This document shows positions 14,587 through 21,199 of a stretch of DNA of 21,199 nucleotides, one piece after another (position 1 is the first letter of the stretch; the number at the start of each line of letters is the position of its first letter). Source of the stretch: UBA6921 sp031363085 (lineage in GTDB: Bacteria > Pseudomonadota > Gammaproteobacteria > SG8-11); NCBI GenBank assembly GCA_031363085.1, contig JANLTU010000249.1, positions 1-21,199 of the forward strand, read 5' to 3'. The notes below the pieces were generated by a model. It was not told where the DNA came from. It saw nothing but the letters and a program-made list of their open reading frames with translations, and ran no database searches. Made by a program: the position numbers and the translations under genes.

Positions 14587-14830
14587 GGCAGCGGGAGCTT
14601 AACCGAGTGGCATGAGGGTCGGACTCCATAGTGAGACCCAATCGCTAACCTTGCGTGACCCACACTTGAAAAAGGGTTGCCTGCGGTTGAAGGAAAAGAT
14701 AACCGGATCGATTGTTCGGTGACAAACAAATGATGTGTAGTTAAGCGAAACATTTCTGGTTCCGATTAAACGCTAACTCCTACGGCAAGTCAGATTGACA
14801 AAAGATTAAAAGGAGCTGCGTGTTGAAATT
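14587..14830. other. Non-coding stretch between the IS4 remnant and the polysaccharide genes
   Basis: No protein-like frame, RNA gene or clear terminator was seen in these 244 bases. A short inverted repeat GGGTC...GACCC occurs near 14635. The stretch becomes AT-richer after 14700 and marks the border between the decay zone and the minus-strand polysaccharide operon. Confidence 0.4.
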
Positions 14831-16672
14831 TCAAGGGCCAACCTTGTGTTGTTGAAACCACTGTTCCAGCATCGCGAGCACCCAGATGAGGGTGCCGTAA
14901 TAGGCGGCGTGTCCGTCGCGGTGGGCGATGATTAAATTGTCGATGTACTGTTCTTGCAGCAGGCCGCGCGTTTTGAAGCTGCGCAGGTTGGTATGCACCA
15001 CGTCTTGCAATTCCGGTGAGGTTTTTAGCCATTCACCGAAGGGCAGGCCGAAGCCGTGTTTTTTCTTGTTGATGATTTCATTCGGCAGGAAATTTCCCAG
15101 CGATTTTTTGAAGAAATAGCGCAGTTTTTGCCCTTTCAGTTTGAGGTCGGGGGGAACCCGCGCGGAAAATTCCAGCAGTTCGTCGTCCAGCATCGGATAG
15201 CGCACTTCGATGCCCGACAACGCGCACATGCGGTTGACCTTGCGCAGGTCGTTGTCGGCGAGCGTGACTTTCCAGTCCAGAAATAACATGCGATTCAGCA
15301 GCGATGCGGTGGGCGCGCGCTGCCAAGTGTCGCGTAGTGACGCCAGCGGATGTTGCGTGTCGCAGTGCGCGAAAAAATCCGCATTGAACATGCTGCGCGG
15401 ATCGGTGCGTTGCAATAAATTGTAGCTCTCCATACGCTCAGGCATCGGCATGCGTGCTTGCTCGATGTAACTGCGAATTTTACGCGTCGGCGGCAGCCAT
15501 TGCGCGAACGGCAGGCCGACAAATAACGGTTCGAGTAGCGCGGAGCGCAACCACGGCGGCACCTGCTGGTAGGCGTGAAACAGTTTTTGTTTTGCGTAGC
15601 GCGCGTTGCCGCCGAACAATTCGTCGCCGCCGTCGCCGGCGAGCAGCACGCGCGTGCCGTCGCGGTGTGCCAGTTGCGCGCAAAAATAGGTGGGGATGGC
15701 CGACGAGTTGCCGAATGGTTCGTCGTAGGCGCGCGCGACTTTCGGAAACGCTGCGGCGACGTCTTTGGGCGTGACGTAATACTCGTGCTGCTCGGTATTA
15801 AAATGTCGCGACGCGATCCGTGCGTAAGAAATTTCATCATAACCTTCTTGTGAAAATCCGATCGAGTAGGTTTTTGCAGGTTTGGGTCGCAGGCCCGCCA
15901 GCATGCCCGACACGGTTGAGCTGTCGGTGCCGCCGCTGAGGAACGCGCCGGTGGCGTCGTCGGGATCGCAACGCCGTACCGAGTCGCGCAGTGTTTTCAG
16001 CAGCTCGTCTTGCAGTGCCGACGCGTTCACGCGGTGGTCGTCGATGAATTTCGGCTGCCAGTAAAAAGTCAGCGTGGCGCGGCCGTTTGCAAAGCGCAAC
16101 AGTTGCGCCGGTTGGAGTTTTTTGATGTCGCGGTAGATGGTGTCTGGGCTGGGGACCATGTGGAAATAGAGGTAGTCGTACAGAGCTTGCGTGGATAAGG
16201 TTGCGCCGACCTGTGGGTGTGCCTTGACCACATCCGCATCCGAGCCAAAGACCAGGGTGCCGTCGCGGGTCACGCTGTAACACAGCGGGTAGGCACCGAT
16301 GCGATCAACCGCGAGCAGGACGATATTTTTCTCGGTATCCAACAGCGCGAAACTGAAGTGGCCACCGATGTGCTGCACGCACTGGTCGCCGCTTTGGCGG
16401 TAAGCTTGCGCAAGCGCCGCGTGATGACCGCGCTGTCGGGCGAGATCTGCAAGTGCCTGGTCTTTCCAAATAGCACGACCGGCCAGTGCAGCGACCAAGC
16501 CGTGTTCGCAATACATGGCGGGTGCGGCAGATGCTTGCTTTGTCGCGCCGGGGTGCACCCCAAAATAAACCGCGCCCGAGCCAGAGTGTTCAGGCAGGGC
16601 TTGTAACAAGGCTTGGCGTAGCGCTTCGACGTCTGCCGCTGCGCCAGCGCTCCAGCCGAATAATCCATTCAT
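14831..16672 (-). CDS. Asparagine-synthase-like protein lacking the glutaminase Cys, exopolysaccharide-cluster type
   Basis: The 613-aa protein has the AsnB architecture: an N-terminal class II glutamine-amidotransferase-like domain (1 to about 200) and a C-terminal synthetase domain with the PP-loop SGGTDSS (246-252), SIGFSQEGYDEISYA, LLAGDGGDELFGGNARY, and VNRMCALSGIEVRYPMLDDELLEF. The N-terminus reads MNGLFGW instead of MCG, so the catalytic Cys of the glutaminase is an Asn; the later VDRIGAYPLCYS block is kept. It may use free ammonia or modify another substrate. Such proteins accompany exosortase/PEP-CTERM polysaccharide loci, where their target is not known. ATG 16672 has a GAGATG upstream and follows the ligase gene by 27 bases, so the two are probably one operon. 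Confidence 0.88.
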   Translation of the reverse strand: MNGLFGWSAGAAADVEALRQALLQALPEHSGSGAVYFGVHPGATKQASAAPAMYCEHGLVAALAGRAIWKDQALADLARQRGHHAALAQAYRQSGDQCVQHIGGHFSFALLDTEKNIVLLAVDRIGAYPLCYSVTRDGTLVFGSDADVVKAHPQVGATLSTQALYDYLYFHMVPSPDTIYRDIKKLQPAQLLRFANGRATLTFYWQPKFIDDHRVNASALQDELLKTLRDSVRRCDPDDATGAFLSGGTDSSTVSGMLAGLRPKPAKTYSIGFSQEGYDEISYARIASRHFNTEQHEYYVTPKDVAAAFPKVARAYDEPFGNSSAIPTYFCAQLAHRDGTRVLLAGDGGDELFGGNARYAKQKLFHAYQQVPPWLRSALLEPLFVGLPFAQWLPPTRKIRSYIEQARMPMPERMESYNLLQRTDPRSMFNADFFAHCDTQHPLASLRDTWQRAPTASLLNRMLFLDWKVTLADNDLRKVNRMCALSGIEVRYPMLDDELLEFSARVPPDLKLKGQKLRYFFKKSLGNFLPNEIINKKKHGFGLPFGEWLKTSPELQDVVHTNLRSFKTRGLLQEQYIDNLIIAHRDGHAAYYGTLIWVLAMLEQWFQQHKVGP

Positions 16673-16699
16673 GTGTTCATCTCGTTTGACGGTTATTTT

Positions 16700-18022
16700 T
16701 CAACGTCGGGCACCCAGTGCGGGTGCCGGTTTCGCTTCCTGGGTTTCGCGCTCGACGATCTGGCGCAGCGACGCGATGATGGCGAACAGAATGTACATGA
16801 ATTCAAAGTAGGCCATGCTCAAGGCCGCGCCCGATACAAAATAGGCAATCAACGAGTATTGAGAATATTGCGCAAGTTGGCTGGCCCATTCGAGGTCGGA
16901 TCGCCCCTTGGCTTTGCGCGCGACGATGACGGTGTTTCTCCAAGCGGTAAATCCGAGCATGCCGAAGAGTGCCAGCCCAACGAATCCCATGTCGCCCAGC
17001 ACTTGAAAATAAATGCTGTGCGCGGCATGCGGTGCCAGTGGATCGGGCTCGTCCGTCCGGATAAAGTCAAGCTCGTGAAAGCGCGTCAGGCGATAGTGCG
17101 TCCACACGGTAAAGTCTTGCACCGCGTGAAAGCCTCCGCCCAGAATCGGGTTGTCGAATGCGATCAAGGTGCTTTGCTTCCACGCGATGACGCGCCCCAT
17201 GAAAGATTCGTCCTGATTGGCGGTTGAAATTGTGTCCATACGATTGGTCCAGCGATCCGGAGCAAACGAGACGAGCATGATGGCCACCGGGATCGCAAAC
17301 GCAAGATAGCGGCCTTTGCGCGTGCTATGAATGAATGCCCAAATTGCGATGGCCAAAAGTCCGATCAGACCGCCACGCGAGAAGGTCCCGACCACGGTGA
17401 AAAACAGAACGCCGGCGCTGCCCAGAATTGCGAGCCGCAGCACCGGATGCTGGGCTTGGCGGTAGAGAAAAAATACCAAGGGTAAGAGGCAAATGATGGC
17501 CAATGCAAAGTGATTGTTATCTGTAATGATCGAGCTCTCCGGCCCAAAGATATGATGCTCGCCGCCGGAGAGAATAAATTTGAGTCCTTCTTCGACGCCA
17601 TGAAATCCGACCGAAAGGAGGAGTGCGTAGAGTAATGCCTCGATCCGGGTACGGTTGTTAAACAGCGCGCCAACGAGTAGCGCAAAAAATATGATTTTAG
17701 AAAAATTTCCCCAATGTCCCCATGCGACCCCTTCGGTACTGATGGCAAACGCGGTCGAGATGGTTCCGAAAATACCGAAAACGATGAGCAGAACATGGGT
17801 GCGATTCATCGGAATGCGCATCGGTTCTTTTGAAAGCACCCAGATCACCAGGGTGGCCAGCACGACAATTAAATTGAAGCGAATCGAGGTGGCGAATCCG
17901 TATACATAAGTGTTTGGCACCAGCATAGCCGTCCAGCAACTCAGCAGCGCGCCAATATGCGGTCGACCAAACGCGAACGGCAGCATGGCCAATATGCCCG
18001 CAACAAAGGCGATGTCGCGCAT
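16700..18022 (-). CDS. O-antigen ligase/polymerase-like membrane protein (exosortase-associated type)
   Basis: The 440-aa polytopic inner-membrane protein has about ten to eleven hydrophobic segments. It begins MRDIAFVAGILAMLPFAFGRPHIGALLSCW and resembles the putative O-glycosylation ligase family tied to exosortase systems (Wzy_C/WaaL-like). The large periplasmic part contains TFSRGGLIGLLAIAIW, ESFMGRVIAWKQS, and AAHSIYFQVLGDMGFVGL, the His-containing motif of Wzy/WaaL-type enzymes. It would polymerise or transfer undecaprenyl-linked glycans at the periplasmic face. It is followed by the AsnB-like gene and preceded by a possible small membrane protein gene, all on the minus strand. Substrate unknown. 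Confidence 0.87.
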   Translation of the reverse strand: MRDIAFVAGILAMLPFAFGRPHIGALLSCWTAMLVPNTYVYGFATSIRFNLIVVLATLVIWVLSKEPMRIPMNRTHVLLIVFGIFGTISTAFAISTEGVAWGHWGNFSKIIFFALLVGALFNNRTRIEALLYALLLSVGFHGVEEGLKFILSGGEHHIFGPESSIITDNNHFALAIICLLPLVFFLYRQAQHPVLRLAILGSAGVLFFTVVGTFSRGGLIGLLAIAIWAFIHSTRKGRYLAFAIPVAIMLVSFAPDRWTNRMDTISTANQDESFMGRVIAWKQSTLIAFDNPILGGGFHAVQDFTVWTHYRLTRFHELDFIRTDEPDPLAPHAAHSIYFQVLGDMGFVGLALFGMLGFTAWRNTVIVARKAKGRSDLEWASQLAQYSQYSLIAYFVSGAALSMAYFEFMYILFAIIASLRQIVERETQEAKPAPALGARR

Positions 18023-18074
18023 GATTCGCTCCGTTAGGGTCGCAAGTTTTTATGTAGGCCGAAGCGCTGCGGGA

Positions 18075-18224
18075 TCATTTGCTTTTGCTTTGCGGTCGAG
18101 TCGGCGGGCGACGATTAAAGGCGTTTTGATTGCCGGCATGGGGTGAGCGTGGTTCTGATTTGGCACTCCAGCGCACCAACAAAAACATCGCGCTGATATC
18201 AATCACGAGCAATAGCACTTCCAT
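18075..18224 (-). CDS. Possible small single-pass membrane protein (49 aa)
   Basis: A minus-strand frame starts at ATG 18224-18222 and stops at TGA 18077-18075. It begins MEVLLLVIDISAMFLLVRWS, one hydrophobic helix, followed by a basic, polar tail ending PTRPQSKSK. A good ribosome-binding site (GTGAGG, six bases before the ATG) supports translation. It lies 52 bases upstream of the O-antigen ligase-like gene on the same strand, so it would be the first gene of that operon. I do not recognise a family. The support is the RBS, the helix and the position; homologues in other genomes would settle it. Confidence 0.5.
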   Translation of the reverse strand: MEVLLLVIDISAMFLLVRWSAKSEPRSPHAGNQNAFNRRPPTRPQSKSK

Positions 18225-18471
18225 TCTTGACCTCACCGGACCGATGTTGATTTTTTTAAGATGCAGGGCGTTTGAGTCAGTATATATCGAACCCGCGCAA
18301 GGTTTCTTTTGCAGCCTCCGCGTTCACTTGTAAGCGCGTAAAGAATTGCGCATTTTCCGACGATATTGATTTCATGCGTCGCAGACCGAAGGGTGCGGCA
18401 CTGTATGCTATTCTTCGCGTTGAAGGAATAGCGCTTAGGGACGAAATTAATTCACAGTTTGAGGTTGAACA
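18225..18471. promoter_or_regulatory. Divergent promoter region between the ligase operon and the TPR gene
   Basis: This gap must hold promoters for both directions. The AT-rich AGTATATATCGAA around 18280-18292 could give a -10 on the minus strand (TATACT or TATATA). On the plus strand TGCTATTCT (about 18406-18414) resembles an extended -10 ahead of the TPR gene, about 60 bases upstream of its start. No convincing -35 was found for either, so both are weak. No other gene was seen. Confidence 0.35.
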
Positions 18472-19266
18472 ATGCGTAATTTTTGGCGGGCGAGCATGGG
18501 TGGTTTAGTGCTCTGTTGCTGTTTGCTCGCGTCACGCGAGGCCGCTGCTTTTTCGTTTGACATGTCGGAAACCGAATTCTCAAGTTGGCCGATGTACTGC
18601 CAAGCACGCTATGCCAGTATTGATGTCGGTAAAGCGCATGCGTTCTCGGCTAATTTTTCGCATGAGTTAATTGAACAGGCGCGAACGCAGTTGGGCGCTG
18701 AGACCTTCGAGCGCGTGCATCACTGGTGCGCGGGCATGACATGGCTGAACCGCGCACGCCTGGAGCGCAACCCGAAAACGCGTGAATTCCAATTGAGTGA
18801 AGCGAAGTCTGAAACCCAGTTTACCTATCGGGGTCTGGAGGCAGACAGCTTGATTATCCCGGCGATTTTTGTCACGTTTGGAACGATCTGCCAAGAGCAG
18901 AAAGACTTTACCTGCGCCACCGATAACTTTGAAAAAGCGATTACCGCCAGCCCGAAGGAACCTGCGCCGTATTCAGCGCTGGCACTGTTGCACCGTAAGA
19001 ACCATCAATTGGGTTTGGCGCGTGATGTGTTAATGCGCGGCAACACCGCGTTGGAAGGTAAGTCGGCCGAAATTCACTATAATCTGGGACTCATTTTACT
19101 TGAAATGAACGATATCGACGGCGCCTTAAACTATGCGCAAAAAGCCTATTTGGAAGGCTACCCTTTGCCCGGTTTGAAAAAGAAGCTGACTCAGATCGGC
19201 CGCTGGGTTAATCCCTCCGCAGAGGGCGCGAAGCCGCCGCAAGCCGCTCCGCCGAGCTCGCCATAA
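18472..19266 (+). CDS. Secreted tetratricopeptide-repeat protein of the polysaccharide cluster
   Basis: The 264-aa protein has a clear signal peptide (MGGLVLCCCLLASREAAA, cleavage near residue 26) and no convincing lipobox. The mature N-terminal part (WPMYCQARYAS; VHHWCAGMTWLNRAR) has several Cys and resembles proteins found beside exosortase-type exopolysaccharide genes. The C-terminal half has two to three TPR-like helical hairpins: PAPYSALALLHRKNHQLGLARDVL and AEIHYNLGLILLEMNDIDGALNYAQKA. The tail is Pro/Ala-rich and polar. It probably acts in the periplasm as a protein-protein scaffold. GAGG precedes ATG 18472 by seven bases. Function beyond that cannot be stated. Confidence 0.75.
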   Translation: MRNFWRASMGGLVLCCCLLASREAAAFSFDMSETEFSSWPMYCQARYASIDVGKAHAFSANFSHELIEQARTQLGAETFERVHHWCAGMTWLNRARLERNPKTREFQLSEAKSETQFTYRGLEADSLIIPAIFVTFGTICQEQKDFTCATDNFEKAITASPKEPAPYSALALLHRKNHQLGLARDVLMRGNTALEGKSAEIHYNLGLILLEMNDIDGALNYAQKAYLEGYPLPGLKKKLTQIGRWVNPSAEGAKPPQAAPPSSP

Positions 19267-19287
19267 CGGTGGAGCATTGGTTCCGGT

Positions 19288-19322
19288 GCAGCCGGCAGTT
19301 ATCTCCTCCACAGCAGCCGGCA
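19288..19322 (+). repeat. 10-bp direct repeat GCAGCCGGCA in the gap before the deacetylase gene
   Basis: GCAGCCGGCA occurs at 19288-19297 and 19313-19322 within the 90-base gap. A flanking GGTGGAG (about 19268) and CTCCAC (about 19306) are complementary and could form a small stem. Significance unknown. Confidence 0.4.
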
Positions 19323-19356
19323 CTCAACCACAGCGATCAGTGAGAAGGGCACGCAG

Positions 19357-20283
19357 ATGCTAGGCTTTCATGATCGGTTAGTTATCTTGATGTATCACCG
19401 GGTGCTTGCCCGTCCCGATCCTTTTTATTCATGGGATGTCGACGCTAAAACGTTCGACTGGCAGTTGGCGGTTTTGAAACGCTATTTCAATGTGCTCTCA
19501 CTCACCGATGCTGCGGAACGCTTGCCGCGCCAGGCGTTACCGCCGCGCGCCGTCTGCATCACCTTCGACGACGGTTATGCCGATAACTTTGAAATCGCAT
19601 TGCCGATTTTGCAACGCCACCATCTGCATGCGACCTTTTTTATCGCAACCGGCTACCTGGATGGTGGGCGCATGTGGAACGACACCGTGGTCGAGGCATT
19701 GCGTGTAGCGAGTGAAACGCTGGATTTAACCGCGCTGGGACTTGGTAGCTATCTGCTGCCGGACGCTGCCGCGCGAGTGCGAGCGGCCAAGGAATTGCTG
19801 AAACGTCTGAAGTACTTGCAGCCCGAAGAGCGCTTGCAGAAGACGGCCGGAATCGCGGCTGCCATAGGGCGAAACCTGTCCGACAATTTAATGATGACAA
19901 CCGCGCAATTGCGCGCTTTAAGCACGGCCGGCATGGAGATTGGCGCGCACACCGTGAATCATCCGATTCTGTTGCGGGTTTCGGACGACGCGTCGCGCGT
20001 TGAAATTGAAGAGAGCGTTGGCCGGCTGCGCGAGTTGCTGGGTCGAGACATTTCGACGTTCGCCTACCCCAACGGGCAACCGGGTCGGGATTATGGCCGC
20101 CGCGATGTCGAAAATGTCCGGCGTGCAGGAATCAAAACCGCTGTATCGACGGCCTGGGGTTATACAAACGCACGCATGGATGTTCATCAGCTCGCGCGCA
20201 TCGCACCCTGGGATGCAACGCCCTCACGTTTCGCATTGCGGGTTTTTCGCAGTTACTTCGGCGCGCCGCCATTGCTGTTATGA
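19357..20283 (+). CDS. Polysaccharide deacetylase (NodB domain)
   Basis: The 308-aa protein carries the NodB/CE4 motifs: MYHRV (12-16), motif 1 TFDDG (69-73, with the catalytic and metal-binding Asp pair), motif 2 H198-TVN-H202 (the metal-binding His pair) and FAYPNGQ (236-241). An insert of about 80 residues between motif 1 and motif 2 is typical of the exopolysaccharide-linked subgroup. There is no signal peptide, so it is predicted to be cytoplasmic and probably acts on a precursor or lipid-linked sugar. GAGAAGG lies just before ATG 19357. It is 90 bases after the TPR gene on the same strand, and its 3' end overlaps the convergent acetyltransferase gene by 31 bases. N-deacetylation of a polymer sugar is the likely activity, but the substrate is unknown. 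Confidence 0.92.
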   Translation: MLGFHDRLVILMYHRVLARPDPFYSWDVDAKTFDWQLAVLKRYFNVLSLTDAAERLPRQALPPRAVCITFDDGYADNFEIALPILQRHHLHATFFIATGYLDGGRMWNDTVVEALRVASETLDLTALGLGSYLLPDAAARVRAAKELLKRLKYLQPEERLQKTAGIAAAIGRNLSDNLMMTTAQLRALSTAGMEIGAHTVNHPILLRVSDDASRVEIEESVGRLRELLGRDISTFAYPNGQPGRDYGRRDVENVRRAGIKTAVSTAWGYTNARMDVHQLARIAPWDATPSRFALRVFRSYFGAPPLLL

Positions 20284-20978
20284 GGCACTTCCGGCGCGCG
20301 CACCGCGATGTGCGGACAAGACTGCGCGGTGAGCGACAGGTGTAGGTAAGGCGGGAGGGTAGCGAGCGTCAACTGCATGCGAAACACGACGAGGTACAGC
20401 GCGGTGCCGAGGGTTTTCAGGCCCATCCGCGCATGCGCCGTCAGTGACGCCGGATTAAATGCCGAGATGCGGCTCATGCTCCAACGCACGCCACGCGCGC
20501 GCAAGCGGGCGTCGGCCTCGTCCCACAGTCTTGGGAAGGTGTAGCCGAGCCGGTGTTTGGGCGCGACGAAGACATCAAAATCCCACGCAGTTGCGTGCGT
20601 CGGTGTGGGTTCAAAGCGACAGCGGACTTCGTCTTCCGGATAAGCTGAAAAATGCAGCCACAGGTATCCCGCCAGCTCCGCCCCTTTAAACGCGCCCAAA
20701 CAGATCGAACCTTGGCTAAAGCGTTGTTCGAGTGTGGTGGGCGGGCGCTGCATCTGCGTTAACGCAGGATCGCCGCGTTCCAGCATCCGCACGACAATAC
20801 TGTTCCCGCGCGCACCCGACAGCCGTGCCGCTTCAGCAACCGGCTGCGCGACCAGGTAATACTTCAGTAGATTGCAACGCGCGCTGCAGCAATTCAGCAC
20901 GCGCGCCAGCAGATATAAAAAGCCGTTGAGCGCGCCTAATTGTCGAAAAGTGCTACTTATGCTGTTTAGCGCGGACAT
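20253..20978 (-). CDS. GNAT-like N-acetyltransferase of the polysaccharide cluster
   Basis: From ATG 20978 the protein is 241 aa. A TTG at 21002 would add eight residues; neither start has a strong ribosome-binding site. An acetyltransferase-like core is visible: SICLGAFKGAELAGYLWLHFSAY, then FDVFVAPKHRLGYTFPRLWDEADARLRARGVRW (the beta4/acetyl-CoA-loop region, although the usual Q/RxxGxG/A loop is poorly kept) and SRISAFNPASLTAHARMGLKTLGTALYLVVF. Similar proteins are found next to exosortase-type polysaccharide genes, which suggests acylation of a sugar or lipid carrier. It converges on the deacetylase gene. The C-terminal 40 residues, which overlap that gene, are unremarkable. Confidence 0.72.
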   Translation of the reverse strand: MSALNSISSTFRQLGALNGFLYLLARVLNCCSARCNLLKYYLVAQPVAEAARLSGARGNSIVVRMLERGDPALTQMQRPPTTLEQRFSQGSICLGAFKGAELAGYLWLHFSAYPEDEVRCRFEPTPTHATAWDFDVFVAPKHRLGYTFPRLWDEADARLRARGVRWSMSRISAFNPASLTAHARMGLKTLGTALYLVVFRMQLTLATLPPYLHLSLTAQSCPHIAVRAPEVPHNSNGGAPK

Positions 20979-21002
20979 CGGGGCGGCTGGGTAACCTCGC
21001 AA

Positions 21003-21103
21003 GAGGGGGTATCGTAACCGAAGTGTAACAGTATGAATTTACAATTCTGAGTCGTCGACTGTTAGAAGCAAATAGATCTGTCCGGTTCTGTAGCACATGA
21101 ATT
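21003..21103. other. Upstream region of the acetyltransferase gene
   Basis: This AT-richer stretch should contain the minus-strand promoter for the acetyltransferase. No clear -35/-10 pair was found and no protein-like frame is present. Confidence 0.3.
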
Positions 21104-21183
21104 GTCCGCTGAGTAAGCTCGGGAGCCCCGCGCGGAGGGCGTAGCCCGAAGCGTGGTGCTCCCGCCGGTGTCGCGCAGCGGAC
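21104..21183. repeat. Large nested inverted repeat (80 bp) of unknown type
   Basis: Outer arms GTCCGCTG (21104-21111) and CAGCGGAC (21176-21183) are perfect complements. Inside, CGGGAGC (21120-21126) pairs with GCTCCCG (21158-21164). The stem continues with CCGCGC/GCGTGG (one G-T pair) and GGGC/GCCC around a GTA loop, with a small GGA/GAA internal loop. The 21121-21163 part is thus a nearly symmetrical hairpin. There is no T-run after it, so it is not a typical terminator. It could be a REP-like or other dispersed repeat, or a recombination site. A single copy is in the window. Confidence 0.7.
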
Positions 21184-21199
21184 TTACGCGACGGCCTGG

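Noticed and set aside
18272..18508. 78-codon plus-strand open frame overlapping the TPR gene start
   Set aside because: It has no ribosome-binding site and no family features, and it overlaps a better-supported start with its signal peptide.
21121..21163. Intrinsic terminator
   Set aside because: The stem is strong but is not followed by a T-tract on either strand, and no gene ends beside it.
21061..21183. Integron attC site
   Set aside because: A GTTAGAA lies nearby, but no matching RYYYAAC arm sits at the expected end, and no integrase or cassette is visible.

Overview
The window looks like a chromosomal segment of a Gram-negative proteobacterium, probably a gamma- or betaproteobacterium. 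The evidence is the conserved housekeeping block murJ-ribF-(transporter)-ileS-lspA-fkpB-ispH, an outer-membrane MipA/OmpV protein, MutM, and an exosortase/PEP-CTERM-type exopolysaccharide ligase. The genus cannot be named from the sequence. No tRNA, rRNA or CRISPR array was seen.

Layout. (1) 1-530, minus strand: an IS1-family transposase with an A8 frameshift site between its two frames, cut by the window edge and probably dead because of a 5-bp duplication. (2) 715-3330, plus strand: a chorismatase (FkbO/Hyg5/XanB2 family) whose start codon lies 6 bp after a perfect TATAAT, then a MipA/OmpV outer-membrane protein and mutM, nearly or actually overlapping. (3) 3514-12894, plus strand: lipid II flippase murJ, FAD synthetase ribF, an Na/Pi-cotransporter-like gene with altered core motifs, then ileS-lspA-fkpB-ispH. 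(4) 12895-14586: a decay zone. It holds a possible minus-strand gene tail, a hugZ-like heme-utilisation pseudogene (one frameshift, one in-frame stop) whose tail is fused in frame to a DUF924 gene, and a fragment of an IS4-family transposase. (5) 14831-21002: a surface-polysaccharide island. A minus-strand set comprises an unlisted 49-aa membrane ORF, an O-antigen-ligase-like protein and an asparagine-synthase-like protein without the N-terminal catalytic Cys. A divergent plus-strand set comprises a secreted TPR protein and a polysaccharide deacetylase. A GNAT-like acetyltransferase converges on the deacetylase and overlaps its 3' end. (6) 21104-21183: a large nested inverted repeat of unknown type.

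How it works together. Regions 2 and 3 are envelope, cofactor and translation housekeeping: peptidoglycan precursor flipping, lipoprotein signal peptidase, isoprenoid precursor synthesis, riboflavin kinase and isoleucyl-tRNA. Region 5 resembles the accessory part of PEP-CTERM/exosortase exopolysaccharide clusters, but no exosortase, glycosyltransferase or Wzx/Wza gene lies in the window. It is therefore either the edge of a larger cluster or an orphan satellite. Its links are inferred from gene types and arrangement.
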